Shown here piece after piece: positions 10,720 to 23,200 of a DNA stretch of 64,000 nucleotides; positions within the stretch are counted from its first letter, which is position 1, and each line of letters starts with the position of its first letter. Both the position numbers and the translations under genes were made by a program. Below the pieces are notes generated by a model. That model had not been told where the DNA came from. It was given only the letters and a program-made list of their open reading frames with translations, and did not search any database. This stretch comes from Heliocidaris erythrogramma (Eukaryota; Echinodermata; Echinoidea; Camarodonta; Echinometridae): assembly GCA_025617745.1 (NCBI GenBank), contig CM046866.1, forward strand, positions 14,577,725-14,641,724, in the 5' to 3' direction.

Positions 10720-12025
10720 ACTAAAAAGGAAGACAGAGAGAAGAAATACATAAAGAAATAAAATGAAGATATAGAGAATAAATATATATATAATATATAA
10801 GGAAAAAAGATGATATAAGAAAAAAGGAGAAATACATAAGGAAACAAGGAAGACAGAGAGCAGAAAAACAAAGGAAAACATAAGGAGAAAAGAAGAGAGA
10901 AGAAAAACAAAGAAATACATAAGGAAAAGGGAAGACAGAAGAAAAACAAAGAAATACATAAAGAAAAAAGAAAGGCAGACAGAAGAAAAAACAAAGAAAT
11001 ACATAAAGAAACATAAAGGAATATAGAGAATAAAAACAAAGTAATACAAAAGGAAAAAAGGAAGACAGAGAGAAGAAAACTAAGAAATACATAAGGAAAA
11101 ATAAAACAAAGAGTAGAAAAGAAACACATAAGGAAAAATGAAGTCAGAAAAAAGAAAAACAAAGAAATACATAAAGAAAAAAGAAAGGCAGAGAGAAGAA
11201 AAAATTTAAGAAATACATAAAGAAACATAAGGAAGATATAGAGAATAAAAGCAAAGTAATACACAAGGAAAAAAGGAAGACAGAGAGAAGAAAAAAACAA
11301 AGAAATACATAACGAAACATAAAGAAGATAGAGAGAATTTTTAAAAACAAAGTAATAAAAAAGGAAAAAAAGGAAGACAGAGAGAGGAAAACCAAAAGAA
11401 ATACATAAGGAAAATAGGATGACAGAGAGATGAAAAACAAAGAAATACATAAAGAACATAAAGAAGATATAGAGAATAAAAACAAAGTATTAAAAAAAGG
11501 AAAAAAAGGAAGACAGAGAGAGGAAAACAAAAGAAATACATAAGGAAAATAGGATGACAGAGAGAAGAAAAACAAACATATAGATAAGGAAAAGGAAGAC
11601 AGAAAGACGAAAAACAAAGAAATACATAAAGAAACATAAAGAAGATATAGAGAATAAAAACAAAGTAATAAAAAAAGGAAAAAAGGAAGACAGAGAGAGG
11701 AAAACCAAAGAAATACATAAGGAAAATAGGATGACAGAGAGAAGAAAAACAAAAATATACATGAGGAAACCGGAAGACAGAAGAAAAACAGAGAAATACA
11801 TAAAGAAGATAGAGAGAAGAAAAACAAATAAATACTTGAAGAACTAAAAATAAGACTGAGAGATGAAAAACAAAGAAATTCATGAGGAAAAAGGAAGACT
11901 GAGAGATGAAAAACAAAGAAATACATAAAGAAATTAAAAGGAAATAGAGAGAAGAAAAACAAAGAAATACATGAGGAAAAGAGAAGACAGAGAAAAGAAA
12001 AACAAAGAAATTCATCAGGAAAGAA
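10720..12025. repeat. Polypurine minisatellite in the NLR intron
   Basis: The plus strand is almost wholly A/G with a few C/T. Words GGAAGACAGAGAGAAGAAAA and CAAAGAAATACATAAGGAAA recur about every 40-45 bp. From about 11330 to 11800 they form a higher-order period of roughly 180 bp, which includes AAGATATAGAGAATAAAAAC. The minus strand reads as Phe/Leu/Ser-rich open frames of up to 310 codons, only because polypyrimidine DNA lacks stops. Confidence 0.9.
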
Positions 12026-13141
12026 TGCTGCCACGCCAGCCGTTTTGGTAATCATACACACGTGGATATTGGACAAACGACGATGCCATTACATCTATCA
12101 GGTGTTCTTTTCAGATGCTTGAAAAAGATGAATTATGATTTAGATTTATTTGTAGGAAAACGCTATGGTAAACAAAAATATCGGCGAGGATAGATTGATC
12201 AAGTATAAATTTGTCTTTTTTGAAGTATCGTCCGTTTGCTTTCGATGCCGTCCCTGTGAATTTAACGATTGCTAGCGCATCTTGGAATCGTTCATGCCTT
12301 CTCCATTCACATAGGGCATTGTAGGGTTTGCGTGCAAATTATCTTGCACAGTGGACCGCGGGAAGTGATCTCCTGGCAATCGATTAACTATTTTGACGTC
12401 AATCGTATTACGGGTTTGCGTTATAACGGTTTTGCGTTAATTTAGTACACTGACCATGCTAACATGGATTAGATCTGCACAGTGTAACCATCCTCGGTAA
12501 AATGTGTTCCTATGAAGCCCTCGTGAAATAAATCCCAAGGGGGGGGGGGGGCACTCAGTATATAATGTGCGGTGGGTATGTGCCGCCGAGATGACCCCCA
12601 ATTTTACTCTCGAGTTTTCGTTCCAAAGCATACCATGTTTTTCTCGTTTCTTCATTCATGCTGAGCGCATGCATGCGAATTAAACCAGCTTATACACACA
12701 CCATAAACTTGCCATGACACAGAGCGTATTTAGCTAATGGGTGTTTATGGGAACCAGTTCCGTAGCATATTTATATTGTAATCCAGTTCCAAAGACCCCC
12801 TTTTTCCAAAATGTTAGTAGTTCCTATACATGATACGCTCGGTCCGAAGCCCCCCTTTTTGTCTACCACCTACCACTTTTGCGGGTCGAGTTCCGCCGCC
12901 CCCTCCCCCGGTATAAATTACTAACAAATGGAGAGAAATATGTAGACCCGTATTCCTAAACTTCATATTCAGATTGTTCGTACTCTTGCAAAATATTAGC
13001 TAATCAAAGCCCCTAATTCTTAGCAAAGAATACCGTATTCCAAACCAATCATTCGTAAAAATTGCAATAAAATACAGTTGAAATAACAGATCCTCTTTAT
13101 CAGAAAAAAAAAATGTGTTACTTTTTTTTCTAGTTCCATAC
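12026..13141. other. No gene recognised (intron of the NLR gene)
   Basis: Unique-looking DNA with a poly-G run near 12540. It lies between two NLR exons, so it is presumed intronic. Small exons cannot be excluded. Confidence 0.5.
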
Positions 13142-13309
13142 CTGTGACAGAAGTTCCGGATGCAGTTCGTTCATCAAGGCGCATATGTTTCCCCCTTTAT
13201 CAACATTGATGTTTACCTCATTGACATGTAAGCATTGCATCGTCAGCGATGGTAACATGTTTGTCTCTTCTCCACTAAAGTTCACGCCAGTGATGTCCAA
13301 GCGATATAT
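13142..13309 (-). CDS. NLR gene, 56-codon leucine-rich exon
   Basis: Acceptor CCTTTTAACAG and donor CACAG|GTATGG enclose exactly 56 codons, phase 0 on both sides. The peptide starts IYRLDITGVNFSGEE and ends LHPELLSQ. IYRLDITG parallels INRLHIST at the start of the next exon upstream, suggesting repeated exon units. Its place after the NACHT exon supports its being part of the C-terminal solenoid. Confidence 0.6.
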
Positions 13310-13726
13310 CTGTTAAAAGGACATTTCAAATTACTATTCATGCTGTATGTATTATTTACCACTTTTACCTAATACAGGAATTGTCCATTTTCTTGCCCTT
13401 TTTTACTTATAGGAAGTGTAAAGGGCTTTGATACTTATTCAGAATATTTGCTAACGTCATAAAATGCATTTCTATTCTACTCCCATGTCTAATTTGTTAA
13501 GAATATGACGCATGTGGACGGTTCTTGATCATATTCATTAAATCGAATAGAAATGGCCATTGCTTTGCATATGGCGTGAATCACTATATCATTATTTTGT
13601 CAGTGAATGAGTGAATTGTTTCTCCTAAGTTTGCGAATTATATCTACTGGGTCTGGAAAATTAATAACATTGAAGGAAATCATCTTTGGAGCAAAATATA
13701 AAAGGAATACGAAAATCAATATTCGC

Positions 13727-13939
13727 CTTCTCTAAAACAGCTTCATGGAGACCTGTAAACACACGAAGGATCTCCTTTGATGCAGAGTTCATTACCAGAC
13801 ATCCATCCCTCAAGGTCATCGAAGATGTCTTTTCTTCCACAAGAAGCTCACCGAGAAAGGGTAGATTTTCAGTGCTAGCGGCAAATTTTTCTGCGAGAGC
13901 CATAGTCAGTTTTGGAGTTGAGATGTGAAGTCGATTGAT
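13727..13939 (-). CDS. NLR gene, leucine-rich exon following NACHT
   Basis: Acceptor CCACCTGCAG is followed by INRLHISTPKLTMALAEKF in phase 0, which continues the NACHT exon's phase-0 donor. By alignment with the exon at 10140-10376, the exon should end after LHEAVLEK. There the minus strand reads AAG|GCGAAT, a GC instead of a GT donor. Either a GC-AG intron is used, the exon is longer, or the site is damaged. Without a donor the frame reads on to a stop near 13661. The assignment to the NLR rests on strand, phase and similarity to its neighbour. Confidence 0.6.
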
Positions 13940-14334
13940 CTGCAGGTGGCAAGAAATTTCAACTCTCTATTGGATTTGATAACAATGATCTACTGATATA
14001 GGGCAAACAGGTTTTTTTTTAATATTCTAATGTCCTAAAAAAAATTACGCTTTACAATTCACCGTAAAGCGAGGGGATTATAATAATAAAAAAGGATGTT
14101 ACCACAATTTCTTCTAAAGGCCAAACCACAGCGAAAAAAAATCATTAATTAAAGAATATCAACCCCACCCCTATCTCTCCACTCACACAAATAAATGTCT
14201 TGTATCCAGGACGTATTTATACAGTGTTGTAGGCCATTTAGATTTTGTATATATTGTTTAAAATCATTTATCTCAATTTCGCATTCAAAAGAGAAAACAC
14301 TGATACAATCTAGCATTCACCAATTTAGACCAAC

Positions 14335-15854
14335 CTGCTTCTTTGACGTACTTGGAAGTTTCATGAGACCAAGTGCCGTGTACACTGTAGGTGATTGCAA
14401 CAGCATCGCACCGTCGCCAATGCATTTCTGAACTAGATCCGAAGGTTCTCCCGAGAGGTCAGTCGACTCTGATGAGCAGTCAAGAAGAATCCGGTACTTC
14501 TCTTTGTCAGACACGCCCGGTGCTCCCAGTATTGTCCTCATCACCTTGACACATATGGGTTTTTTTGTCCCAGCAGCAAATCGAAGAAGATTTTCGTAAT
14601 CCAGGAGACGCTTAGGCCACCTTTCCTTGGTTGCTAGATACTTCCCAGCTGCGTGCTCTTGTGCAAGTTTGTGATAGAACTCAACTGTTGTCACTTTTGT
14701 TGGACCTCCCGCAGTTACGTGTCTCAGAGTAGTCGTAGTACTGGAAATGATTCCAAGCTGTATTCCTACATCATACGCTTCAGGTACGTCTTTGAAGTCA
14801 TCTGGTGTGAAAACAAGCTTATTCTTGTCTGCCAGTAATCCGAAGAGGGCCACTTTACCGAGTCCAATGACTATTCTATGAAACAAGTCGTCACTTAGCT
14901 TCCTACCCTTCTCTTGCAAATGATGTCGAAAAAATGTATTTACGCTGTCGAAGAGGGCGGTTTGGGTTGTGATCCCGACTAGTAGATCCTCACTCCATAG
15001 GTGGCACACCATCATTGTGAAGAAAGGAATCGACGTAAGTTCCTTGATCACGTCATTCTTGGCTAGATACACTTTTAGGCTGTTGCTTTTTTCTTCCTTG
15101 TGAGAGAAGAATTTGTCGATGTACGTTGCAACATTCTCAGGTGTGAAGCCCTCAATCTCCATTTTTGCGTACACCAACGGCAGATCGCCTTGATTAAAGT
15201 CCTCCTCAAGATGAGGACGAGTCGTGGCTAATATTCTGCAGTTTCTCAATGTCTTGCATTGAAGAGCTGACACGAGACTGTTACTTGGTATCCCTTCCTC
15301 TTCCTTGATTGTTCCTGCATATTCATCCACGCCATCCATGATGATATGGCATATCTCTTGGTTCTTCTCGATGAATCCTTCGATTGATTCTGGAGTAAGG
15401 CCTTCAACATCATCCAAAAGCTGTGATGTAATGGCTTCTCCCAGAGACATCATTTGACCAACATCACGCAACTTGAGGACAAACAGAAGGGGTAGATCTT
15501 GAAGAGTCGATCCTTGCATGTTCATGATCCATTCGTAGGCTAACTTAGCGACTGCAGTAGTCTTGCCTTTACCAGCTGCAGCCAGAAGGAGGATTCGATC
15601 CGGTTTCATACCATCAACCTCGGCCGAGAAGATATCATGCACAGATCCTTTTAGAACAACCCGTTTGATTTCGTTTCCTTCACGATCTCTCTTCACCATT
15701 GTGACGATCGTGTAGATACCCTGGACATCTGTTATGTTCTCTTTATCCCATGGCCTCAACTGTATCTTGCATGTTGACTTTTTGTACCGGTCCATAAGCT
15801 TCTTCTGGCAGCCGTGTACCGTAAGGTTATCCGTTATTGGCAAGGAATAAACAT
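14335..15854 (-). CDS. NLR gene, NACHT-domain exon
   Basis: A single 1520-nt exon between acceptor CTCTTTTTTAG and donor AAGCAG|GTTGGT. It encodes about 506 residues with no internal stop. Walker A is AAAGKGKTTAVAKLAYEW about 90 residues in. The Walker B / acidic motif is HIIMDGVDEY about 80 further on, and sensor-like ILATTRPHLEE follows. A helical/winged-helix part ends with FYHKLAQEHAAGKYLA, matching the F.H...E..AA.yL signature of NACHT ATPases. Known role of the family: nucleotide-dependent oligomerisation of cytosolic immune receptors. The Met near 15912 is not the start: it lies in the intron, and the first two exon bases complete a codon begun in the Death exon. All catalytic motifs are intact, so the gene may be functional. 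Confidence 0.9.
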
Positions 15855-16959
15855 CTAAAAAAGAGAAATTAATAATAATTATTAAAAAATACCTACATGC
15901 AAAAACAGGCAAAACATTTTTTTATAAGGATTAAAAATCGAAAACCTTATACATAAGATGTATGCCATGCAAAAAAAAATAACCTGAATATGTTTCATTA
16001 ATAATAACGCTCTAGAATAAGCTATACCACTGTCATTATAGCAAATGTTTGTCTTTAGTTATACAACGTGGCTTTTTTTTTTCACGCTAAAATAAAAATA
16101 CACCTGTCTCTATTTGTTAGCCCACGGGAGTTTCATATGTGGTTTTTGTTTTATATACATTTCATACAGGTCAAAAATGAGAAGAATCATGTAATTCAAA
16201 CCACAACGGACTGCTTGGTGCAAAAAGCTGCTTACAGTTAAAAAAAAGTGTCCGTAGACTTCCGAATTTCTCCGCAAGGTTGAAAAAACGTACGCCGGAA
16301 AATACGGTATTAACACTTAACCTATATCAATAGATGTCTGCTAGTAGAAATAAAATTTTCTAACGACAATTTCTTCACCTAACAATTTACATGTGTAACA
16401 CATAGTTTTTTCTATACTATGAATGAAGAGTTATGGAAAATAAAACCGATCAATTTTTATTTTATTCACGTTTATGAAATTCATTAAAGGGTTGGGGTCA
16501 CTCCCAATGTACTCTATCCCGTGAACCACCATTTCGCTTTTCCAGTACACAAAATATGTCACTTCTATGTGCTAAGGAGTGCTTTAAACAAGTATATGAT
16601 AAACTATCAAACACCATATCGTGCAAGGAGGACCTAATAACTAATGTCAGAAGAAATTGGGACAGACCAATTAAGACATTGATTGATAAAATCAAGCAGT
16701 GGGCGGGATGTCAAATGAGCAGCCACCTAAATAGCTGAAAACAAAATGTTATCATCCTGTTACTCTAGATCCATCACATTGTCATCCGAAACGCCCCGAA
16801 CCTGAAGGGTGCCATTTCAAACTAAACAAAGCGCCAGTTTTAATCAACAAAAGGTTCCCTACTAAAATTTCCGATTTATAAACCTCTTCTTAGAAATAGA
16901 ATTCCCCCCTTGCATCCTTCCCCGAAATGTAAAATTATATATACAGTAAATATTAGTAC
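15855..16959 (-). other. NLR intron between the Death and NACHT exons
   Basis: Flanked by donor AAAT|GTACTA and acceptor TTTTTTAG. The phase is 1 on both sides: T joins AT to make a Tyr codon. No other gene or repeat was recognised inside. Confidence 0.65.
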
Positions 16960-17277
16960 ATTTAGGCGGGGTTGCCGCTTTCGGGAGTAAGTCTGCAAAT
17001 CGGGCCATTCCAGAATCGATGAGAGACTTCTTGAGGATAGCTTGTTGATCTCTTGGAACCGTCTTGTCTCTCCAGTCGTAGAGCATATCTAGAGTACCCT
17101 TGTATGTTACCCTGCCCTCCCTTCTGTTAGCATCTCGGTATTTCTCTATCGCCACTTCATCGAAGCCAAGATGTTTCGCCAGCTCTCCAGCGTGGTCATC
17201 CGTCCGAATATCTTCAGCCAAGTGTAACAGAAAAATTTCGTCAACTCCGACTTCCGCTACGGTAGTTTCAGTGAGGT
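16960..17277 (-). CDS. NLR gene, Death-domain exon
   Basis: The acceptor TTCGTTCACACAG opens a 318-nt exon. It encodes LTETTVAEVGVDEIFLLHLA, then LAKHLGFDEVAIEKYRD and MLYDWRDKTVPRDQQAILKK, ending LLPKAATPPK. The six-helix spacing and the LG...IE.....LY.W motif are those of a Death domain. This adaptor fold pairs with other Death proteins in apoptosis and innate signalling. It needs two bases to complete a phase-1 codon, so at least one coding exon lies upstream (higher coordinates). The internal Met at 17221 is not the start. Death followed by NACHT is the usual plan of echinoderm NLRs. The donor, GTACTA, is weak but gives the right phase. Confidence 0.8.
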
Positions 17278-18088
17278 CTGTGTGAACGAAAGAAAGACAA
17301 TTATATTAAGAAGCATGCAGGGACGCAAATATGGCTTAAGAAAATGGGTTTAGGATGATCTGAAAGTCGGGCGATTCCAAGCGTTGCAGAATGACATTTG
17401 CAAAGCATGTTCAAGTTTGGAAGAAGAATATCATGAACATCGTAAAAAATATTTTCAAATTTGATAGTACAATACAAATACGAGGCAATTTTACAACTGC
17501 TGAGTTTCATGTCCGCCATTCATAAGATTTGTGAAATATTCATTATTATAATTGCTTCGTTACGGAATAACACAAAATGGACATGACTTTTCAATCAGAA
17601 TAAGTATTGTTCAAACTCTGAGAACTTTCAATATGTATCCGGTTTTCAAGATTGCTGTGGCATTCTATAGTATGTTAGTTTTGATATGTCAACATGTTCC
17701 CGGAAATCTGTTTGAAAACATTTGAAATATGATGCGAAATAAGAAAGGAAACAGCGTCTCGAAATGACCGTTTATACGGAATAACTTTTGAAAGTCAATG
17801 AAAAATAGTGAATACAGTCCGTCCCAGAAAAAACGAAACCGAGATTCATCGACGTTTAATCATATCTTAATCACAATTATGATTAATAGATGATACATAT
17901 TTGCAAAGCTTGGATCCTCTTCTCTCATTTGATGCCACCCATATGATACATATTTCACGAATGAGTGAATTATGAATCAGGGTTACCAGAAAGCAGTTTG
18001 GCCAACGATATCTGAATTTCAAAGAGATAATCACATTCATAGAACGTTCATTCTCTTCCCTTTCATAGGAACCTCTATCGGGAAATAA
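17278..18088. other. No gene recognised
   Basis: AT-rich DNA upstream of the Death exon. I see no exon that would supply the missing 5' part and no clear repeat. Confidence 0.5.
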
Positions 18089-18379
18089 TGAGCCAGGGAT
18101 GACAAAGCTCTGTTGGTGTAAGTTGATGTTTGCATTTCCATAATTATTAAAGGCTCCTAGATCGTCCCCATTCTCTTAGCATAAATACTAGTTGCTCAGT
18201 TGCTAACTGCACGGCACGTACCTCACCCACTCCATTTTGCTGACGATCAGCCATGCATGAACTCTTTTCTCTTGTTTGTTTATTGCTAGGACAGGCAACC
18301 AGTGCAAACGGATTCGTTTAATAAATCATGGAAATGCAAGCATCACGTTCCACCAACAGAGCTTTGTTATCCCTGCCTC
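18089..18379. repeat. Inverted-repeat element, arms of about 50 bp
   Basis: CAGGGATGACAAAGCTCTGT...TTTGCATTTCC at 18092-18140 is repeated in reverse at 18328-18377 with a few mismatches. The interior of about 190 bp is unrelated. Probably a MITE; no target duplication was identified. Confidence 0.6.
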
Positions 18380-18420
18380 ATTTTTCCCGTCGCGTTGACG
18401 CAAATGCCGCCGTTCGTCCA

Positions 18421-18560
18421 AAGTCCCTCCCCCCCCCCCCCCCCCCCCGGCTTAGTCCGAAAGGGTGGGTAGCGTCCTGTCGCGTTGACACACACACATA
18501 CCCACACACGCGTATATAAAACCCACCCAGACACCCACATACGCCCACACACAGAGAAGA
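18421..18560. repeat. Poly-C tract and (CA)n microsatellite
   Basis: About 22 C in a row near 18427-18448, then CA/CCCA repeats from 18487. CGCGTTGAC occurs directly repeated on both sides of the C tract. Confidence 0.75.
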
Positions 18561-18713
18561 CAAACCACGTAGGTGACAAGATTAAGGCAGGGTTTGACGA
18601 GGAACGCATACAATTGCATTCAGGGGGTGGCTTAGAGCATCCCCTCACCCAAAAAATTTTGTTGTAAATGCTGAACCGACATATTATTTTGTCATGTCAT
18701 TCAATGACATTTC

Positions 18714-19026
18714 TTCCTTAAATTGTACAATTTTGGGGATACCAAATAAGCTAAAATCAGTCACACTGCAACATAGTCACGTGACCTTTTGGGGAGAAAA
18801 ACTAATATTTTTTCTTTGTAAACATACACACCTGAGAAGTATAAAGTAAACAAACAAAGAGTAACTTTATTCCTTAAGTCGTACATTTTTTTAAATTCAA
18901 GATAAGCTTAAATCGGTCATACTGCTACATAGTCACATTACCTTTTGCAGCGACATATGAGCCAGGAAGAAAATCTCATTTTTTTTTTCCTTTTGTGAAC
19001 AAAAACTCCTGAAAGTATTAACGAGC
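18714..19026. repeat. Diverged tandem duplication, unit about 155 bp
   Basis: TTCCTTAA..GTACA.TTTT, CAGTCACACTGC.ACATAGTCAC and a later AAAAACT/TTTTTT pair recur in the same order in 18714-18868 and 18869-19026. No coding potential. Confidence 0.6.
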
Positions 19027-19927
19027 AAACCCCCAAACAAGTTGCCATTTTGCAAAATCATGTCCTGGGCCCTGTAACCTAAAAACTTACAATTGATTGT
19101 ATCTCCCCCAAATCGATCGTATCTCTTCGAATCAGTATCTTTACAATTATATCTCTGTATCATAGACAAGTTATGACTGATATCAATTGTATCTTATGAC
19201 GTCATTTCAATGTATCTTCCTCGAATCGATTGAAACTGGATCAACTGGTAAGTCAAAATAAGCAAAAGCCTGATCTTAGAGAGAATATTTTGATAATATT
19301 CTTGACTTTTAATAGTCTCAGAAACATAAAATTTTGTGAGTAATTAAACAAACATGTAGAGAGTACAACTGCATATGTTTCATTCATGTAGAAAAACTAC
19401 TGCTTTCATATTTTAGGGCTGTTTCAAGTAGGTGTATGTTTGTTCGACATATTTATTGATATTTCCTATAAATAATGTAAATAAAATAATGCGCAGCCAA
19501 AGCACACTCAGCAAAGAATAAAAGTCAGTATATGCTTTTTTGACACGAGTACCGAAAGAAGCTTTAATAGTCTCCTGGCCCTTTATGGATGATGGGACAT
19601 GTCAGAAAACAACTAATACCAAAACATATGGTATGCATTTTTAAAATCTTTAGTCCCGTCTTCAGTGGTAGAACACTCGTCGGTTAAGAAGAGATTCCCG
19701 CGTTTCCTCAATGAAGTTCGGAAACAAAAAGTGGAGGGAAACAACAGAAAACGAAAACTGAGAAAGAAAAGGAAAATAAAGAGAGAGATGGAGAAGAAGA
19801 GAGAGAAAAAAAAAGAAAGAAAGAAAGAGAGAGAGCGAGATGAGAAGAGAAGGGAGACTGGGACGTCATGCATATGCATCACAATTTGTGGATAGGATTC
19901 AAATGTTTAAATTAAGCCGGTGAAATG
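19027..19927. other. No gene; purine-rich tract at 19730-19860
   Basis: Includes a stretch at 19085-19250 in which GTATCT recurs irregularly, and a GAAA/GAGA tract. The Lys/Arg-rich frame over the latter is low-complexity. Confidence 0.55.
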
Positions 19928-20692
19928 GTAGCCTTCAATAAAGGCGGCTGTGCTGCTCTGTCGATCTCCTGGTCGATACTCGAAACGCTCGGAATAGTCC
20001 TCTGATTGCGCGGGAAGTCGACACAAACGTCATCAATATTCATGTCTTCAAGACGGCCGAGACTGCATGCATCATGCAACAACCTTCCCTAATCGGGCAG
20101 TGCGACTTGTTAACATTTTAACATACAGCCAGATTTAAACGTAAACCGTTGACTGAACTCTATTGTCCAGCGCGTGTCACCAATCAAATAAAAGGAACCG
20201 TAACGGAAAATATTGAGCTCTTCCATTATTCAGTGGGGACCAAAAAGGGCAGATAGCGGGATAAAGCTGAAATTATGTATACTTTTCTTTTCTCTTGATA
20301 TAAACTCCACTCACAAATATATGTTTGTTCATATTTCAAAAAGAAAATGGTCAACAGTCATACTTTTCTGATATAAATTATGTGGAAATTATCATGTCCT
20401 ATTTCCGATAACAAATATTTTTACTTTCCCCATGTTTGGAATCAGCTGAGCGGTCTCTTCACAAAATCTATTGATTGGTTTATTTTCTCTACCATGAACT
20501 GAATTATTCATGAAAGAATAATAAAATTCACGAAAGATTTCAAAGCTAAACATAAGAAAACAACAAGTAACGTTGACGGGTGCGTAGAGGCTATGTGCTG
20601 AGCAAGACTTCCCGTGCAATAATCAGAGGATAATTCCGCGGGATTCGAAGATCGAAAACGGGATCAAAAGAGCAGCCTCGATTAGAGGCTAG
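19928..20692. mobile_element. Probable MITE with diverged inverted ends
   Basis: The left part (TAGCCTTCAATAAAGGCGGCT, CTGTCGATC, CCTCTGATTGCGCGGGAAGT) recurs in reverse order and orientation at 20585-20692. Each end is itself a small palindrome of AGCCT..AGGCT type. The interior has no transposase. Confidence 0.5.
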
Positions 20693-22317
20693 TGAAATGA
20701 CTGCAACTACTACCTAAATTGACATGGTGTCTTTTTTCAAACATCGCAGTTATATTTTGATGGCAAAGATGTTCAGTGATGTTCAGTAGGCCTATTCTAG
20801 GGGATGCTCAACTTGATGCAATTTTTATATCCCGAGGAATTGTTCTATTTTGTTATATTCTTCGTTTAAGGTAAGACTTATCCTGTTATTATTAATAACC
20901 TTTAAGTGTAGATGTAGAGAGATGGAGAAGGAGAGAGAGGGAACAAAAACAAAGAAAGAGACAGCAAGAGAGAGAGATGAGAACGACTAGGGCGACTGTG
21001 CAGTTGCTATATGAATAGAGTAGGCTTCTATTATGATGCAGGATAAGATGGAGATCTGATATTAGTATCCAATGTCTGTAAATGCTCATGTTTTGTATAA
21101 ATAAACAATTAATTGCTTGCTTATAAGCCAAATTCTTTTAACGACCCACACTTGTCAAACAATGTGAAGTTTCTCTTTCTGGAAAAATGCGCTGGGCTGT
21201 ACAGAATCTTTGTATCTATCTATACGTATCCCATCTAACTATTTATCTATCTATATATTAATCTATTAATCTATTCACATACGCATCCATATATCCGCAA
21301 TTAGTTTTTAGTTTCATTTTAATTAGTGTATAGAGACCTACATGGACATTTTTCCTCTACTATTCGATTTTTTTTTCTTCAAGGCTTTGGAACTATTAGT
21401 TAGGATAAATAAGCCCATTGTTGAGAGGGCACAAGTATTGACTGTCATGTAGTTTAAAATTCATACCGATTGTTAATAATGTAATTCTGAAACCTTTGGA
21501 GAAGGTATGATTTGTATCATAACACCAAAACCAAGCTCTCAAAATGTGTGTGTGTGTGTGTAATTGGGTTTTTACAGACGTGTATCAATCAGATATGATT
21601 ATTTACGTCTGGGGACCCACTTTTAACGTGACTCAGTCTCGAACCTGGGTCAGCTGAATCAGTTTATAACTTCCACTGTTAGCTGGATTACGGGCGTACG
21701 CCACAACGCACAGTTCTCTATCCTGTCAAGGCTACAGAGGGCGCCCTTTCATTTTTTAAAACTTGTGATCATTTGATAACTCATTTTTCAGCTAGCTGAA
21801 TACTATTATTTTATTGGTATATGCACTATCAGAGTTTGCTTTTAAGTATTGACATCATATATATCAATACATTGCAAAATTTATCATTATTACAGATAAT
21901 TTATTTTCAGTAGGGTGCCCCCCCCCCCCTTTAAGTCACTCTTACGTACCATATGCATGAGCTTTAAGTTAACATTGTTTTCACTTTTTGATATAAAAGC
22001 ATAGAGATCGCAAGAGCAATTTTCTGAAGTAAGAAAATCATTTTAATGCGAGATCTATTTTATTTCCCATTGAATTTTGGCAGCCAATCAGAAATCGGTA
22101 TTTTAATGACGTCATAGGTATTTGAAAATATTTTTGCTGGATTCTACAGGTCTGAATAACCATAGACCCATCATTTAAGTTTAAATTTTCAGTAAAACCC
22201 AGTGAATGTGAATTTTGACGCACTTTGGGGCGGTTCCACGGCCCATGTCATGTATAGAGAGAGAGAGAGAGAGAGAGAAAGAAAAAACTATGACAGGCTA
22301 ACCTATTTGACTGTTGT
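20693..22317. other. No gene; GA- and TG-microsatellites
   Basis: GA-rich 20905-20985, (TG)n at 21546-21561, a C run at 21918-21930 and (GA)n at 22255-22280. Otherwise unremarkable AT-rich DNA. Confidence 0.55.
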
Positions 22318-23200
22318 ATTAGACCAAATGGATATTAGACCAAGTGAACATTAGACCAAACAGTTATTAGACGAACTGAGAATTAGACCAAAAGATAATT
22401 AGACGTAATGGTAATTAGACGAAGTGATGATTATACGATGTGGGTGTTAGACCAACAGGGTTTAGACAAAATGGCTATTAGACGAAATGATAATTGTACC
22501 ATTTGGTTATTAGACTAACTGGATTTAGCCAAAATAGATATTGGACCAAGTAAGCTTTAGACGAACTGATTATTAGACCAAGTGATGTTTAGACCAAATG
22601 GGTTTATACCAAATGGGTATTAGACCAAATGGGCTTTAGACGAACTGGCTATACACGAAGTGGTGATTAAACGAAGTCTGACAGGTACACCGTCGCTTGG
22701 TCTACCACCACTTGGTCTAATTACCAGTTCGACGAACTCCAAGTGGTCTAACTTCATTTTGTCTACAACCAGTTTGTCTACTTACCATGTCGTCTAATTT
22801 CCATTTGGCCTAATAACCAATTCGTCTAATACCCAGTTTGGCTAACCCCATTTAGTCTAAAACCCATTAGGGCTAATTTTTACTTCGGCTAATTTTCACT
22901 TCGTCTAATTCCGAATAGTCTAACCGTCATTTTGTCTACAAGCCACAAAGTCTAATATCCATTTGGGCTACACCTACTTTGGCTAATACCATATGGTCTA
23001 CCTATCATTTGGTCCAATTCCATTTAGTCTAATAACCAGTTGGGCTACTTATCATTTAGTCTAACTGTCATATGGTCTAATGACCATTTGGTCTAATATC
23101 CAATTCGTCTAATAACCAGTTAGGCTACTAATCTTTTGGTCTAATTTCATATAGTCTAATGACCATTTGGTCTAATTACTATTTATTCTTCTGGCCATTT
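22318..23200. repeat. Inverted pair of degenerate 16-bp word arrays
   Basis: The first half (to about 22676) is an array of TTAGACCAAATGG-like words spaced 15-17 bp. The second half (from about 22693) is the same word reversed, CCATTTGGTCTAA. Variants alternate CC/CG and A/G at fixed places (gacCaa, gacGaa, aaAtgg, aaGtgg). The turning point is near 22685. The whole behaves as a degenerate palindrome of about 880 bp. Confidence 0.85.

Noticed and set aside
10594-12076. Several long minus-strand open frames rich in Phe, Leu, Ser and Cys (up to 310 codons) that look like membrane proteins
   Set aside because: They are translations of the polypurine minisatellite in all three frames. Polypyrimidine DNA has few stop codons, and the peptides are internally periodic.
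13686-13928. 80-codon plus-strand frame opposite the NLR exon
   Set aside because: Shadow of the leucine-rich exon on the other strand.
22318-23200. CRISPR-like array suggested by evenly spaced short repeats
   Set aside because: The repeats are degenerate, the spacers only 3-5 bp and the host is an animal. No cas genes.
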